From: Acidobacteriota bacterium
GTDB lineage: Bacteria > Acidobacteriota > Aminicenantia > Aminicenantales > Saccharicenantaceae
Assembly: GCA_039683095.1 (NCBI GenBank)
Contig: JBDKSB010000002.1
Coordinates: forward strand, 90,611 to 154,610
DNA: 64,000 nucleotides
Direction of reading: 5' to 3'
Part shown: one piece after another, positions 46,653 through 55,816 of the stretch
Layout of the letters: every line of letters begins with the position of its first letter
Numbering within the stretch: position 1 is the stretch's first letter
The notes under the pieces: model-generated
Seen by the model: the letters and a program-made list of their open reading frames with translations, nothing else
Databases searched by the model: none
What the model was told of the DNA's origin: nothing
Translations under genes and position numbers: made by a program

Positions 46653-48884
46653 TCAGAACGAGTAGCCGATCCCGATCCTGAGGTTCCGTCCCGGCTCGAT
46701 CATCGCGTCGGGATCGGCCCGGTCGATGTACGCGGCGTTGAAGAGGTTGGCCAGGGTGGCCGAGATGCGGATCCCCCGCCAGACATAGGCGGCCCGGAGA
46801 TCGACGATCTCCGAGGACGCCACGGCGATCTCGGCCGGTCCGGGATCGTCCTTGGCCAGGCAGAACGCAGCTTCGACGCCGGCCGAGAAGTTCCCCCGCC
46901 AATACTCCGTCCCGGCCCGGAGGCGGACCGGCGGGACGTCGTTCAGGGGCGCGTCCGTGGCCAGGCTGCGGCCGCGGATCGCGGCCACGCCGCCCGTGAC
47001 CTTCCAGCCGGGCAGGAGGAAGGCCTCGGCCTCGAGCTCGAGGCCGCGCAGCAGTCCCCGCTCGATGTTGCCGTAGGTGTAGGTCGTCGGGTCGACCCGG
47101 TAGCGCTCGATCATGTCGTCGATGCGATAGCGGAAGGCGTACAGGCCGACAAAGAAGCGGCGGCCGAGGAACTTGAGCCCGCCGTCGAGGTTGAAGCTGC
47201 TCTCGGGCTTCAGGTCCGGCTGCCCGATGATGAATCCGCGGCCGCTGATCCCCGTATAGAATCGCTCGTTGATGCTGGCCAGGCGGTAGGCCCGGGCCAT
47301 GTTGACGAAAGCGGTGAGATCTTTCGTGAGCTTGTAGGAGACGGCCAGGAAGCCGGTCGGCTGGCTGTCCTTGGTCAGGATCGGCTGGGCCTCGGGGGCC
47401 TCAGGTATGCTGATCTCTCCCTGGTAAGGCGTCGCTTTCATGCGCAGGACGTCGTAGCGCACGCCGCCCAGGATATCGAGCCGCCGGATGCCGGTGTAAT
47501 CCGCCGAAAGGAAGAAGCCGAGATCGCCCCGGCTGGCGCTGGCGTAGGGATACTCCTCCTGGACGCCGGTCACGGCCCCGGTTTCGTCGTAGGAGGTGTA
47601 GGCGTTGTAGGCGTGGGCCGCGGCCCGGCCGAAATAGTCCGCTCCCCCTTCCAGCCGGAACGACGGGCCGAGCTTCTTCGAATAGGAGGCCTGGGCCCCG
47701 AACTCCGTGCTGTCGGTCTTGGCGTAGGACTCCTTGGTGAGGTAGCCGCTGTAGTTGTCGGTCAGGGTCTCGAGGTAATTGGGATTGGCGAAGGCGTGGA
47801 AAACGAGCTCCCCGCCCCGGCCGACGTTCTTTTCCTTCCAGTCGAGATGGACCAGGTTCTGGTTCTCGTGCGGATACCATGTCGGCTTGGTGGAGGCCGT
47901 CTGGCTCGGCTTGCCGATGTCGGAGCCCCGGGCGGCCAGGAGGCCGATCTCGATCTCCCGCTTGTCGGTCCGGTGGGCGGCTTTGGCCAGGAGGCTGCCC
48001 TGGGTGAACTGCGACTGCAGGATCTTGGTCCCGCCGGGGACCCGGTAAAGCCCCGCGTCGTCGTACTGGAAGGCCAGCGAAAAAGCCCAGGTCCCGGTCG
48101 AGCCCTCGAGGCCGAGCCCGACGCGCTTCTCGCCGTTGACGCTGCCCAGGCCGGCCTGGAAGCGGCCGTGGAGGCCGGGCGCGAAGCCCGGTTCCCTGGT
48201 CAGGATGTGGATCACGCCGCCGATCGCATCCGAGCCGTAGAAGACCGACGAGGCGCTCCGCAGGACCTCGATCCGCTCGATGTCCCAGGGGCTGACGAAC
48301 GAGGCGTTGGGACCGGTCCGCCGGTCGCTCTCGAGCCGGGCGCCGTCGACCAGGTAAAGCACACGCCGGCGGGCCAGGCCGCGCACGGTCGGCACGAGCG
48401 AGAACCCGGCCGAGCCTATGGACCCGACGCCGGGGACGTTCCGCAGCCCGTCGTTGACGTTCGCCGGCATGTCCGCGGCCAGGCTCTCCCCGGACACCAC
48501 GGTGGCAGCCGCGGGGACCTGGATCGATGGCTCGGGGTAGCGCAGGGCCGTGACCACGACCTCCTCGCTCTGCCGGACGACGCGGACGAGGGCCAGGACG
48601 ACCGGCCGGGTCCGCTGCCGGGCCCCGATCTCGAACTCGCGCTCGTAGTAGTCGGGGTGGACGACCTCGAGCACGATCCGTCCGGCGGCCGGCACGTCGA
48701 GGGAGAACCGGCCATCGGCTCCGGTCTCCGTCCTGACGCCGCTCGCCCGGTGCAGGACGACGGCCGCGGCCACGGGATTGTCGGCGGCTCCGACGACCTT
48801 GCCCCGAACCTCGGCTGCTCCGGCCAGGGTCGCGGCGGCAAGCAGGACGAAAGAAAGAACGAGGACCGGTCGGGCTCGATGCAT
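46653..48884 (-). CDS. TonB-dependent outer membrane receptor with carboxypeptidase-like N-terminal domain
   Basis: 743 residues from the ATG at 48884; GGAGG precedes it and a signal peptide (1-20) follows. Residues 22-105 form a carboxypeptidase-regulatory-like beta domain ('VRGKVVGAADNPVAAAVVLHR'). The plug domain has 'VPGVGSIGSAGFSLVPTVRGLARRRVLYLVDG' (quoted in part). The barrel runs to 'LRIGIGYSF', ending in an aromatic residue as outer membrane barrels do. It imports a bulky ligand using TonB energy; the ligand is unknown. folK lies upstream by about 65 bp. Confidence 0.92.
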   Translation of the reverse strand: MHRARPVLVLSFVLLAAATLAGAAEVRGKVVGAADNPVAAAVVLHRASGVRTETGADGRFSLDVPAAGRIVLEVVHPDYYEREFEIGARQRTRPVVLALVRVVRQSEEVVVTALRYPEPSIQVPAAATVVSGESLAADMPANVNDGLRNVPGVGSIGSAGFSLVPTVRGLARRRVLYLVDGARLESDRRTGPNASFVSPWDIERIEVLRSASSVFYGSDAIGGVIHILTREPGFAPGLHGRFQAGLGSVNGEKRVGLGLEGSTGTWAFSLAFQYDDAGLYRVPGGTKILQSQFTQGSLLAKAAHRTDKREIEIGLLAARGSDIGKPSQTASTKPTWYPHENQNLVHLDWKEKNVGRGGELVFHAFANPNYLETLTDNYSGYLTKESYAKTDSTEFGAQASYSKKLGPSFRLEGGADYFGRAAAHAYNAYTSYDETGAVTGVQEEYPYASASRGDLGFFLSADYTGIRRLDILGGVRYDVLRMKATPYQGEISIPEAPEAQPILTKDSQPTGFLAVSYKLTKDLTAFVNMARAYRLASINERFYTGISGRGFIIGQPDLKPESSFNLDGGLKFLGRRFFVGLYAFRYRIDDMIERYRVDPTTYTYGNIERGLLRGLELEAEAFLLPGWKVTGGVAAIRGRSLATDAPLNDVPPVRLRAGTEYWRGNFSAGVEAAFCLAKDDPGPAEIAVASSEIVDLRAAYVWRGIRISATLANLFNAAYIDRADPDAMIEPGRNLRIGIGYSF

Positions 48885-48949
48885 GGCCACCTCCATTTTG
48901 GTTATAGACGCAGGACCGGGCGGCTTTCTTCCCGCCGGGGGCCCCGTTC

Positions 48950-49444
48950 CTACCTGCGCCGCCGGCTTCGGGCCTTCAGGACCCGGCTATTGTCGGCGGA
49001 GGCCGCGAGGAGCTCCGCCGCCGTTCGGCCCAGGACAGGATGCCGGGCCTCCGGGGCCAGCTCGGCCAACGGCACCAGGACGAAATTCCTCAGGTGGAGC
49101 CGGGGGTGCGGCAGGACGAGTTCCGGCGCGTCGACCACCATGTCTTCGGCCAGGAGGATGTCGATGTCGATCGTCCGCGGCCCCTTGGCGACGGTCGGGA
49201 CCCGGCCCATCTCCGCCTCGATGGACTTGGCCAGGCGGAGGAGCGCCGAGGGGTCGAGCCCGGAGCGGACCTCGACGACCTGGTTGAGGAACCAGGCTTG
49301 GCCGGCGTAATCGACCGGCTCGGTCTCGTAGACGGACGAAACCCTGAGGATCGCGACGTCGGCCCGCGCCAGCCGCCGCCTGGCCCGGGCCAGGTTCGCC
49401 GAGCGCCGGCCGAGGTTGCTGCCGAGCCCGAGGAAATAGATCAT
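48950..49444 (-). CDS. folK: 6-hydroxymethyl-7,8-dihydropterin pyrophosphokinase
   Basis: 164 residues. 'YFLGLGSNLGRRSANLARA' at the start, 'VSSVYETEPVDYAGQAWFLNQVVEV' (quoted in part) and 'KGPRTIDIDILLAED' are the HPPK motifs, with the two metal-binding Asp in the last. It transfers pyrophosphate from ATP to the pterin in folate synthesis. The tail is basic and arginine-rich. Other folate genes are not in the window. It is transcribed away from the cysteine desulfurase gene. Confidence 0.95.
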   Translation of the reverse strand: MIYFLGLGSNLGRRSANLARARRRLARADVAILRVSSVYETEPVDYAGQAWFLNQVVEVRSGLDPSALLRLAKSIEAEMGRVPTVAKGPRTIDIDILLAEDMVVDAPELVLPHPRLHLRNFVLVPLAELAPEARHPVLGRTAAELLAASADNSRVLKARSRRRR

Positions 49445-49485
49445 GCGCCGCTTTCGCCGGCATTCTAGCCGATTCGCCGGCCCGG

Positions 49486-49514
49486 TTGCAATTCGCCGGT
49501 CAAGCTATTAGTAT
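49486..49514 (+). promoter_or_regulatory. Candidate promoter of the cysteine desulfurase gene
   Basis: TTGCAA at 49486-49491 and TAGTAT at 49509-49514 are exactly 17 bp apart. The ATG is about 42 nt after the predicted start. Confidence 0.45.
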
Positions 49515-49562
49515 AGCCCTTCACGGGCTTCGGTCCTGTCGAACCATGAACGGAGAGAGCGC

Positions 49563-50729
49563 ATGAGCAAGCTGATCTTCCTCGACAACGGCGCGACGAG
49601 CTTCCCCAAGCCCGAAGAGGTCTATCGCTATATGGACCACTTCTACCGCAACTACGGCGTCAATCCCGGCCGCTCGGGATACGACCTGTGCATGGAGGCC
49701 GGCCTGATCGTCGAGGAGACGCGGAAGTCGCTGACGGAATTCTTCCACGGCGCCGACCCCAACCGCCTCTGCTTCGGCTACAACTCGACCGACGCGCTGA
49801 ACCTCATCATCTTCGGCATGCTCCGCCCGGGCGACCACGCCATCACGACGACGCTCGAGCACAATTCCGTCCTCCGGCCCCTCTACCATCTCTCCCGGCA
49901 GGGCGTGGAGGTCGAGCACGTCCCCTTCGACGGCCGGGGCTTCGTCGACCCGGCCGAGATCCGGAAGCGGTTCCGGCCGAATACCCGGCTGGTCGTCGTC
50001 AACCACGCCTCCAACGTCATCGGCACCGTCCAGCCCATCGACGAGATCGGCCGGCTCTGCCGCGAGGCCGGCATCCCCTTCGCCATCGACGCCTCGCAGT
50101 CGGCCGGCAAGGTGCCGATCGACATGGAGGCCCAGTGCCTGGACGTCGTCGCCTTCACCGGCCACAAGTCCCTGCTCGGGCCGACGGGCATCGGCGGGCT
50201 GTGCGTCCGCGAGGGCGTCGAGATCCGGCACACCCGGGCCGGCGGGACCGGCGTGCGCTCGGCCGTCCGGACCCACCTCGACGAGTACCCTTACCGCCTC
50301 GAGTTCGGCACGGCCAACGTGATGGGCATCGCCGGACTGAAGGCCGGCCTCGCCTGGATCAGGGAGAAGGGCGTGGAGGCCATCCACGCCGAGGAGATGC
50401 GCCTGGCCCGGATCCTTCTTGACGGCCTGCGGGCCATCCCCCGGGTCACGCTCTACTGCCAGGACAGCCTGGAGGACCACATCGCCGTCCTGGCCTTCAA
50501 CGTCCAGGGGATGGAAGCCGCCGACGTGGGCACGATGCTGGACGTCGATTTCGGCATCGCCTGCCGGACCGGCCTGCACTGCGCCCCGCGCCTTCACGAG
50601 CAGCTGGGCACGGACAAGATCCACGGCGCGGTCCGCTTCGGGATCGGGCCGTTCAATACGGAAGACGATGTCCGGGCGGCCGTCGCGGCCGTAGGGAAGA
50701 TCGCCGCGCGGCCGGCGGTCAAGCGCTGA
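49563..50729 (+). CDS. Class V aminotransferase, cysteine desulfurase (SufS/Csd-like)
   Basis: 388 residues. PLP binds at Lys202 in 'FTGHKSLLGPTGIGG'. The persulfide cysteine is Cys340 in 'CRTGLHCAPRLHEQLGT', the RxGxHC motif of group II desulfurases (SufS, CsdA). 'FLDNGATSFPKPEEVYRYM' opens the protein. It should take sulfur from cysteine for Fe-S clusters or other acceptors. No suf partners are adjacent; instead it converges with the dsrC-like operon 11 bp away, so DsrC could be a sulfur acceptor. That link is speculative. Confidence 0.9.
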   Translation: MSKLIFLDNGATSFPKPEEVYRYMDHFYRNYGVNPGRSGYDLCMEAGLIVEETRKSLTEFFHGADPNRLCFGYNSTDALNLIIFGMLRPGDHAITTTLEHNSVLRPLYHLSRQGVEVEHVPFDGRGFVDPAEIRKRFRPNTRLVVVNHASNVIGTVQPIDEIGRLCREAGIPFAIDASQSAGKVPIDMEAQCLDVVAFTGHKSLLGPTGIGGLCVREGVEIRHTRAGGTGVRSAVRTHLDEYPYRLEFGTANVMGIAGLKAGLAWIREKGVEAIHAEEMRLARILLDGLRAIPRVTLYCQDSLEDHIAVLAFNVQGMEAADVGTMLDVDFGIACRTGLHCAPRLHEQLGTDKIHGAVRFGIGPFNTEDDVRAAVAAVGKIAARPAVKR

Positions 50730-50740
50730 GAGGCGCCGCC

Positions 50741-51061
50741 TCAGACGCAGCCGTCGGGCTTGGGCAGCCCGGCGACCTTGCAGGCGCCTTTGGCCGGGCC
50801 CGACGGGAACAGGTCGTAGATCTTCATCAGGGGAAAGCCTGTGGCCTGGCACATCTTGCGGACCATGGGCGCCAGGTTCTTCTCCAGGTAATAGCCGCGG
50901 ATGAACCGGACCACGGCCCAGTGCTCGGGCGTCAGCTCGTCCAACCCCTCCTCGGACTTGGCCAGGATCCTGGCCGTATCTTCGGTCCACTCCTCCGGGT
51001 GGGTCAGGAAGCCTTCCTCGTTGACTTCGATCGAGCGTCCTTCGCTTTCGATCCTGGGCAT
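50741..51061 (-). CDS. dsrC: DsrC/TusE-family sulfur carrier
   Basis: 106 residues. 'EVNEEGFLTHPEEWTEDTARILAKSEEG' (quoted in part) and 'WAVVRFIRGYYLEKNLAPMVRKM' are the DsrC fold. The C-terminal arm ends 'ACKVAGLPKPDGCV' with Cys94 and Cys105 in DsrC spacing (penultimate Cys plus one ten residues before). Both cysteines are needed for the trisulfide chemistry of true DsrC; TusE has only one. The gene lies 20 bp after the DsrK-like gene on the same strand. Confidence 0.92.
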   Translation of the reverse strand: MPRIESEGRSIEVNEEGFLTHPEEWTEDTARILAKSEEGLDELTPEHWAVVRFIRGYYLEKNLAPMVRKMCQATGFPLMKIYDLFPSGPAKGACKVAGLPKPDGCV

Positions 51062-51081
51062 GGCGTGCTCTCTTTCTTTCT

Positions 51082-52503
51082 TCAGGGCTGGCCGGGCAGG
51101 ACCAGGGCCTTGGAGACGAGTTCCAGGACCTGGACGACCCGCATCGGCAGACGGTAGTGCTTGATGACGTCGGCGAGGCCGTCGATGCAGTTGTGGCACA
51201 TCGTGCACACGACCGAGGCCCCGGTCGCCCGGAGCTGATCGGCCTTGATCCGGCCGGCTTCGAGCCGCAGTGGCCGGTACTCGGCCATCGACAGCAGCCC
51301 GCCGCCGCCCGTGCAGCAGAAGTTCTCCCGGCGGTTGGGATGCATCTCCCGGAAGTCCGCGCAGACGCGGCGCAGGACCTCGCGTGGCTGCTCGACCAGG
51401 TCGCCCGAGCGGGCGATGTTGCAGGAATCGTGGAAGGTCACCGGCTCGGGGTTCCGGCCCCGGTCGACCGCGATCCGGCCCTCCTCGAGGAGCCGCTTGA
51501 GCGTGACGACGACCGACTCCGTCGGGAGCTTCTGATCGCAGCCGGCCCAGTTGTAGCCTTCCCAGCGCGTCGAGCGGTAGCCGTGTCCGCACTCCGAGAT
51601 GACGATGCGGCGGGCCCGGAGCCGGTCGGCCGCCTCATAGACGTTGCGGGCGACGAAGCCCCCGAGCTTGTCGTCGCCGGAGAAGAGCCCGAAATTCGTC
51701 TGGTCCCAGCCGCGTTTCGGCAGCGTCCAGGACACCCCGGCGGCGTGGAAGATCCTGGCGGCGTGGGCGATCGAACGGGGATCGAACTTGATCTCGCGGG
51801 GATTGATGGTGTAGAGGATCTCGCAATCCGGCTTATCGACCGGGATGTCGACGGCATCGGTGCCCAGCTCGGACCGGAGCTCGTCCCGCATCCATTCCAG
51901 GGTTTCCAGGTAATCGGTCTCCGTCACGGCCATCTGGTTGCCCGTTTCCCACTCGTCGCGGCTGACGTTGAAGACGCCTTCCGGGACGATGCCAAGCTCC
52001 GTCAGCAGCCCGCGGGCGAAGCGCACGAGCAGGGCCGTGTCGACGCCCATGGGGCAGTTGTAGGTGCAGCGGCGGCAGGCGCTGCAGGCGCCGAAGACGA
52101 TGTTCTTCAGGCGGTTGAGGTCCTCGTCGTCGCGTGGCGAGCCGGCCTTGACCCACCAGGGGGCGACCCGGCCGGTCCAGTCGACATGGCGCTTGAAGAT
52201 CTTGCGGATCTGGTCGGCCTTCCAGACCGGGGTCATGGTCGGGTCGTCCGGCCGGGCCAGGAAATAATGGCACGATTCGGCGCACAGGCCGCAGTGGACG
52301 CAGGCCGCGAGCGAGACAGCCAGGGGCCGGGAGACCCTGTGCCCGAGGATGTCCACGAACCGGCCGGCGTTGTCGCCGGGCGCGTAGGTCCTGAGCCGTC
52401 CGTCCACGACAGACGGGCAGCCTTGCCGCTTCGCCTCGTCCTGGGTCCGGAGGTCCAGCGGCGCCCCGACGACGCCCGAGGGGATATTTGACCGGCGTCT
52501 CAT
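51082..52503 (-). CDS. DsrK/HdrD/TmcB-like iron-sulfur protein (heterodisulfide reductase-like)
   Basis: 473 residues. Two 4Fe-4S sites are Cys68, 71, 74, 78 ('ACVHCGLCAESCHYFLARP') and Cys140, 143, 146, 150 ('GACSACRRCTYNCPMGVD'). The C-terminal CCG region has 'DSCNIARSGDL', 'FCCTGGGGLLSM' and 'TMCHNCIDG', binding the catalytic cluster that acts on disulfides in HdrD/DsrK. It should pass electrons to the DsrC-like protein. The start overlaps the membrane subunit gene by ATGA. Confidence 0.92.
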   Translation of the reverse strand: MRRRSNIPSGVVGAPLDLRTQDEAKRQGCPSVVDGRLRTYAPGDNAGRFVDILGHRVSRPLAVSLAACVHCGLCAESCHYFLARPDDPTMTPVWKADQIRKIFKRHVDWTGRVAPWWVKAGSPRDDEDLNRLKNIVFGACSACRRCTYNCPMGVDTALLVRFARGLLTELGIVPEGVFNVSRDEWETGNQMAVTETDYLETLEWMRDELRSELGTDAVDIPVDKPDCEILYTINPREIKFDPRSIAHAARIFHAAGVSWTLPKRGWDQTNFGLFSGDDKLGGFVARNVYEAADRLRARRIVISECGHGYRSTRWEGYNWAGCDQKLPTESVVVTLKRLLEEGRIAVDRGRNPEPVTFHDSCNIARSGDLVEQPREVLRRVCADFREMHPNRRENFCCTGGGGLLSMAEYRPLRLEAGRIKADQLRATGASVVCTMCHNCIDGLADVIKHYRLPMRVVQVLELVSKALVLPGQP

Positions 52504-53195
52504 GCGGCATCCTCCCCCGCCGGGCGGGCGCCGGCGGCCTTCGCCGCGGCCGGCGGCCAGGCGCCGCGGTGGCCGAGGGCGCGGCCGAGATAGATCCGGG
52601 TGAAGGGGTAATAGAGGTAGTGGGAGATCTTCGAGAACGGGACATAAACGAGGAAGAAGGCCGTCAGCCCGAAGAAGGCCGCGAGCGGTCCCTCCCCGGC
52701 CTGAGGCCGGTTGGGCGCGGCCAGGACCCCGGCCGCGAGCCAGAAGATCAGGAGGGCCAGGGAGAAATAGTCGTCGGGGCTGCTGATCGCGCGCAGGACC
52801 GGATCCGTCAGGCGCCGGGCCAGGCGCACCAGCCCGACGAACCCCGCCGCCGCGATGAGCGCCTGGAAAGAGGCGCGGACCCAGGCGGTCTCGAACAGGC
52901 CGGGGCCGTACGGGATGATGAAGGAGGCGGCGATGGCCGCCGCGACCCCGAGATGAAAGACCACGAATTCGACATAGCGGCCGGGCCGCTTCCGCGTCGA
53001 TTCCATGGCCCAGGGCATGGCGATGCTCATCAGGGAATAGCCGGTCCCGGACCGGCCGCTGCCCGCCGGAAGGGTCCGGTCCCTGCCGATCTTGAAGCGG
53101 AAGACCCAGGCCAGGCGGACGGAGTAGACGAGGCCCATGAAGGCCAGGGCCGCGATCTGGACCTCGTTCTCGAGGATCTTCAACAGGCTGCTCAT
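52500..53195 (-). CDS. DsrM/TmcC-like membrane cytochrome b subunit
   Basis: About 231 residues from the ATG at 53195; an upstream frame extension to 53255 is less likely. There are about five hydrophobic segments with His in 'FVVFHLGVAAAIAASF' and 'PFSKISHYLYYPFTR', the type of residues that bind haem b in the nitrate reductase gamma/DsrM family. It should draw electrons from menaquinol and pass them to the iron-sulfur partner. It is the first gene of the dsrM-dsrK-dsrC operon. No DsrAB, cytochrome c or DsrJ/O/P gene is present. Confidence 0.83.
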   Translation of the reverse strand: MSSLLKILENEVQIAALAFMGLVYSVRLAWVFRFKIGRDRTLPAGSGRSGTGYSLMSIAMPWAMESTRKRPGRYVEFVVFHLGVAAAIAASFIIPYGPGLFETAWVRASFQALIAAAGFVGLVRLARRLTDPVLRAISSPDDYFSLALLIFWLAAGVLAAPNRPQAGEGPLAAFFGLTAFFLVYVPFSKISHYLYYPFTRIYLGRALGHRGAWPPAAAKAAGARPAGEDAA

Positions 53196-53297
53196 GGAGA
53201 AACCTTCGTCCGGGCCGAAGCCGGCCATTATAACAGAGGCGGACAGGACGTCCAAGCCGCCGCGGCCCGGCCCCGGAGCCGGGATGTCCGCCGGGCG

Positions 53298-55025
53298 CTA
53301 GGCCAGGGGCAGCTCCACGGTCACCGTGGTCCCCTCGCCCAGCCGGCTCCTGACCGAGACCCCGCCGCCGTGGGCCTGGGCGATGTGCTTGACGATGGAC
53401 AGGCCGAGGCCCGTCCCGCCGAGCTTCCTGGAGCGGGACTTGTCGGCGACGTAGAAACGCTCGAAGATGTGCGGCAGGTGGTCGGCGTCGATGCCGACGC
53501 CGGTGTCGGCGACCTCGACGACGAAGCGGCCTTCCTTCGCGCCCAGGCGGACCGTCACCGTTCCCCTGTCCGTGTACTTCACGGCGTTGTCGACGAGGTT
53601 GAGGAGCAGCCCTTCGAGCTGGACCCGGTCGGCCTCGACCGCCGGCAGGCCGGGCGGGGCTTCCAGGACCAGCCTGATGCCCTTATCGGCCGCCCGACGC
53701 TCGAAAAGCTTGAGGATGTTCCCGGCCAGGGGGCGGGCGTCGAGGTCCTCCTTGACCGGCTTCATCCCGGGGGCCTCCAGCTCGGACAGGACCAGCAGGT
53801 CCTCGACGATGGCGATCAGCCGGTCGGTGTTGCGGCCGATGATCTCCAGGTAGGGCCGGTTCTCGGCCTCGGTCCGCGGCTCCATGGTTTCGACGAAGCC
53901 TTTGATCGCCGTGAGCGGCGTCTTGAGCTCGTGGGTGACGTTGGCCACGAAATCCCTCTTGGTCTTCTCGAGAGCGCGGAACTCCGTGACGTCGTGGAGG
54001 GTCAGGACCAGCCGGTCGGCTTCGGCCAGGCGGGCGATGGAGCAGTAATAAGCGCGCTCGCCGAGGACGACCTCGCCGGCCGCGCCGCCCCCGCCTTCCC
54101 GGGCCTTGCGCACGAGTTCCATGGCCGAGGAGCTGCGCACCACTTCCCAGAAGTGAAGCCCCTGCGGGGCGTCGCGGCCGGCCAGGCGGAGGAAGCTCGC
54201 GTTGCAGAGGACGATCCGGGCGTCGCCGTCGAGGACGCACAGGCCTTCCCGGATGGACGCCAGGATGCTGACGATCTCCTCGTTCTGGAGGCGGATCTCG
54301 CCGAACATGTCCTTGAGCCGGCCGGCCATGGCGTTGAAGGCGAGGGCATGGTCGCGGAGCTCGCCGCTGCGCCGCGTGGACACCCGGACGTCGAAATCGC
54401 CGGCCGCGACCCGCTTCGAGGCGTCGATGACCTCGCGGACCGGCTTGGCCACCGACCGGGTCAGGAAAAAGGCCAGGACGAAGGCGATGAGCGTGACCAG
54501 GCCGACGACCCGCCAGAGGTCGCGGCGGAAGGCCTTGAGGACGGCCTCGATGTCCTTCATGAACAGGCTCAGCCGCAGGGCCCCGGCGATGCGTCCCCGG
54601 TCGCGCAGGGGGATGCTCAGGTACATCATGTCGGCCTTGAGGGTCGAGCTGCGGCGGATGGACGTCTGCGTCTCGCCCCGCAGCGAGGCCTGGATCTCGG
54701 GACGGAAGAGGTGGTTCTCCATGTCCCGGGGCTCCTTCTCCGAGTCGGCCAGAACGGCGCCGTCCGGACCGATGACGGTGATGCGGGCCCCGGTCTTGCG
54801 GCCGAGGTCGGTGATGAGGGCCTCGAGATCGCCCGTCGCCGCCCCGGTCACGTGCGGCAGGACCTGGCCCTCGAGCAGGTAGGCCATGTGTTTCAGGTCG
54901 GCGGCCCGCTCCTGGTTGTGGTGCGTCTGCAGGAGCGGCGGCGCGACGATCAGAACGGCCGCGGCCAGGAGGACGATGACGGCCGCGTACCCCAGGAAGA
55001 AACGCAGGAACAGTGTCTTTTTCAT
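53298..55025 (-). CDS. phoR: PhoR-like phosphate sensor histidine kinase
   Basis: 575 residues. The first membrane segment is at the N-terminus (about 5-28), a periplasmic domain follows, and the second segment is at about 158-178, then a HAMP domain. A PAS domain ('LCVDGDARIVLCNASFLRLAG'-like) precedes HisKA with the phospho-His in 'FVANVTHELKTPLTAIKGF'. The ATPase has 'NLVDNAVKYTDRG', 'DTGVGIDADHLPHIFERFY' and 'GGTGLGLSIVKHIAQAHGG'. Its stop region is separate, but its start overlaps phoB by ATGA. With the pst genes nearby it should be the phosphate sensor. Confidence 0.92.
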   Translation of the reverse strand: MKKTLFLRFFLGYAAVIVLLAAAVLIVAPPLLQTHHNQERAADLKHMAYLLEGQVLPHVTGAATGDLEALITDLGRKTGARITVIGPDGAVLADSEKEPRDMENHLFRPEIQASLRGETQTSIRRSSTLKADMMYLSIPLRDRGRIAGALRLSLFMKDIEAVLKAFRRDLWRVVGLVTLIAFVLAFFLTRSVAKPVREVIDASKRVAAGDFDVRVSTRRSGELRDHALAFNAMAGRLKDMFGEIRLQNEEIVSILASIREGLCVLDGDARIVLCNASFLRLAGRDAPQGLHFWEVVRSSSAMELVRKAREGGGGAAGEVVLGERAYYCSIARLAEADRLVLTLHDVTEFRALEKTKRDFVANVTHELKTPLTAIKGFVETMEPRTEAENRPYLEIIGRNTDRLIAIVEDLLVLSELEAPGMKPVKEDLDARPLAGNILKLFERRAADKGIRLVLEAPPGLPAVEADRVQLEGLLLNLVDNAVKYTDRGTVTVRLGAKEGRFVVEVADTGVGIDADHLPHIFERFYVADKSRSRKLGGTGLGLSIVKHIAQAHGGGVSVRSRLGEGTTVTVELPLA

Positions 55026-55699
55026 TCTTCGAGCTTATACCCCACGCCGCGGATGTTCTTGACGAGCGGAGCCGCCGGGCCCAGCTTCTCCCGCAGGTTG
55101 CGGATGTGGACGTCGACGGTCCGGTCGATGACGGCCTTTTCGTTGCCCCAGAGATGGTCGAGGACCTGGTCACGGCTGAAGACCCGCCCCGGGCGGGAGG
55201 CCAGGAGCTGGAGGATCTTGAACTCCGTCGCCGTCAAGTCGACCCTCTCCCCGCCGACCGTGACCGTGAACTTCTCGAGATCGATGACCAGCGGGCCGAT
55301 CACGATCCGGGGGCCGGCCTCCCCGGCCGGCGGCCGCCGCAGGACGGCATGGATGCGGGCCACCAGCTCCTTGACCGAGAACGGCTTGGTCACGTAATCG
55401 TCGGCCCCGAGCTCGAGGCCGACGACCTTGTCCGCTTCGTCGCCGCGGGCCGTCAGCATGATGACCGGGATGCAGGCCAGGTCGGGCGACCGCCTGATCT
55501 GCCGGCAGACCTCGAGCCCGTCCGTGCCGGGGAGCATCAGGTCGAGCAGGATGAGGCCGGGCCTCTCGCGGGCCAGGTAGCGGAAAAGTCCCTCCGGCTC
55601 CAGGAAGCCCTCGAAGCGATAGCCCGCCTTCTGGAGGCTGACCCTCAGGAGCTCGAGGATGTCGGCCTCGTCGTCGAGGGCGGCGATCACCGGGGCCAC
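55022..55699 (-). CDS. phoB: PhoB-like response regulator
   Basis: 225 residues from a GTG at 55699 with GGAG upstream; a longer frame from 55771 would run through the promoter. The receiver has the acidic pocket 'DDEAD' and the phospho-acceptor Asp53 in 'LILLDLMLPGTDG', with Lys in 'YVTKPFSVKELVARI'. The winged-helix output has 'ATEFKILQLLASRPGRVFSRDQVLDHLWG' (quoted in part) and ends 'NIRGVGYKL'. It is an OmpR/PhoB-type activator and the likely regulator of the pst genes. Confidence 0.92.
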   Translation of the reverse strand: MAPVIAALDDEADILELLRVSLQKAGYRFEGFLEPEGLFRYLARERPGLILLDLMLPGTDGLEVCRQIRRSPDLACIPVIMLTARGDEADKVVGLELGADDYVTKPFSVKELVARIHAVLRRPPAGEAGPRIVIGPLVIDLEKFTVTVGGERVDLTATEFKILQLLASRPGRVFSRDQVLDHLWGNEKAVIDRTVDVHIRNLREKLGPAAPLVKNIRGVGYKLEE

Positions 55700-55730
55700 G
55701 GCGTCTCCGGCCCGAATCTCATGATGCGCT

Positions 55731-55736
55731 ATTATA
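55731..55736 (-). promoter_or_regulatory. -10 element of the phoB-phoR promoter
   Basis: A perfect TATAAT on the minus strand lies 31 bp before the GTG start. No good -35 is present, as is common for activator-dependent promoters. Its position rules out the longer phoB frame from this transcript. Confidence 0.45.
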
Positions 55737-55816
55737 GACAAATCCTCCGCTTTTGCCACGGATTTTATCATTTCTTAACACAATCCTGGTGGAATGGGGG
55801 CGAAGGGAAAGCGCCC

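Noticed and set aside
46653..48884. Nickel or cobalamin receptor role for the TonB protein
   Set aside because: No NikR site or B12 riboswitch was seen nearby, and it is 29 kb from nikR.
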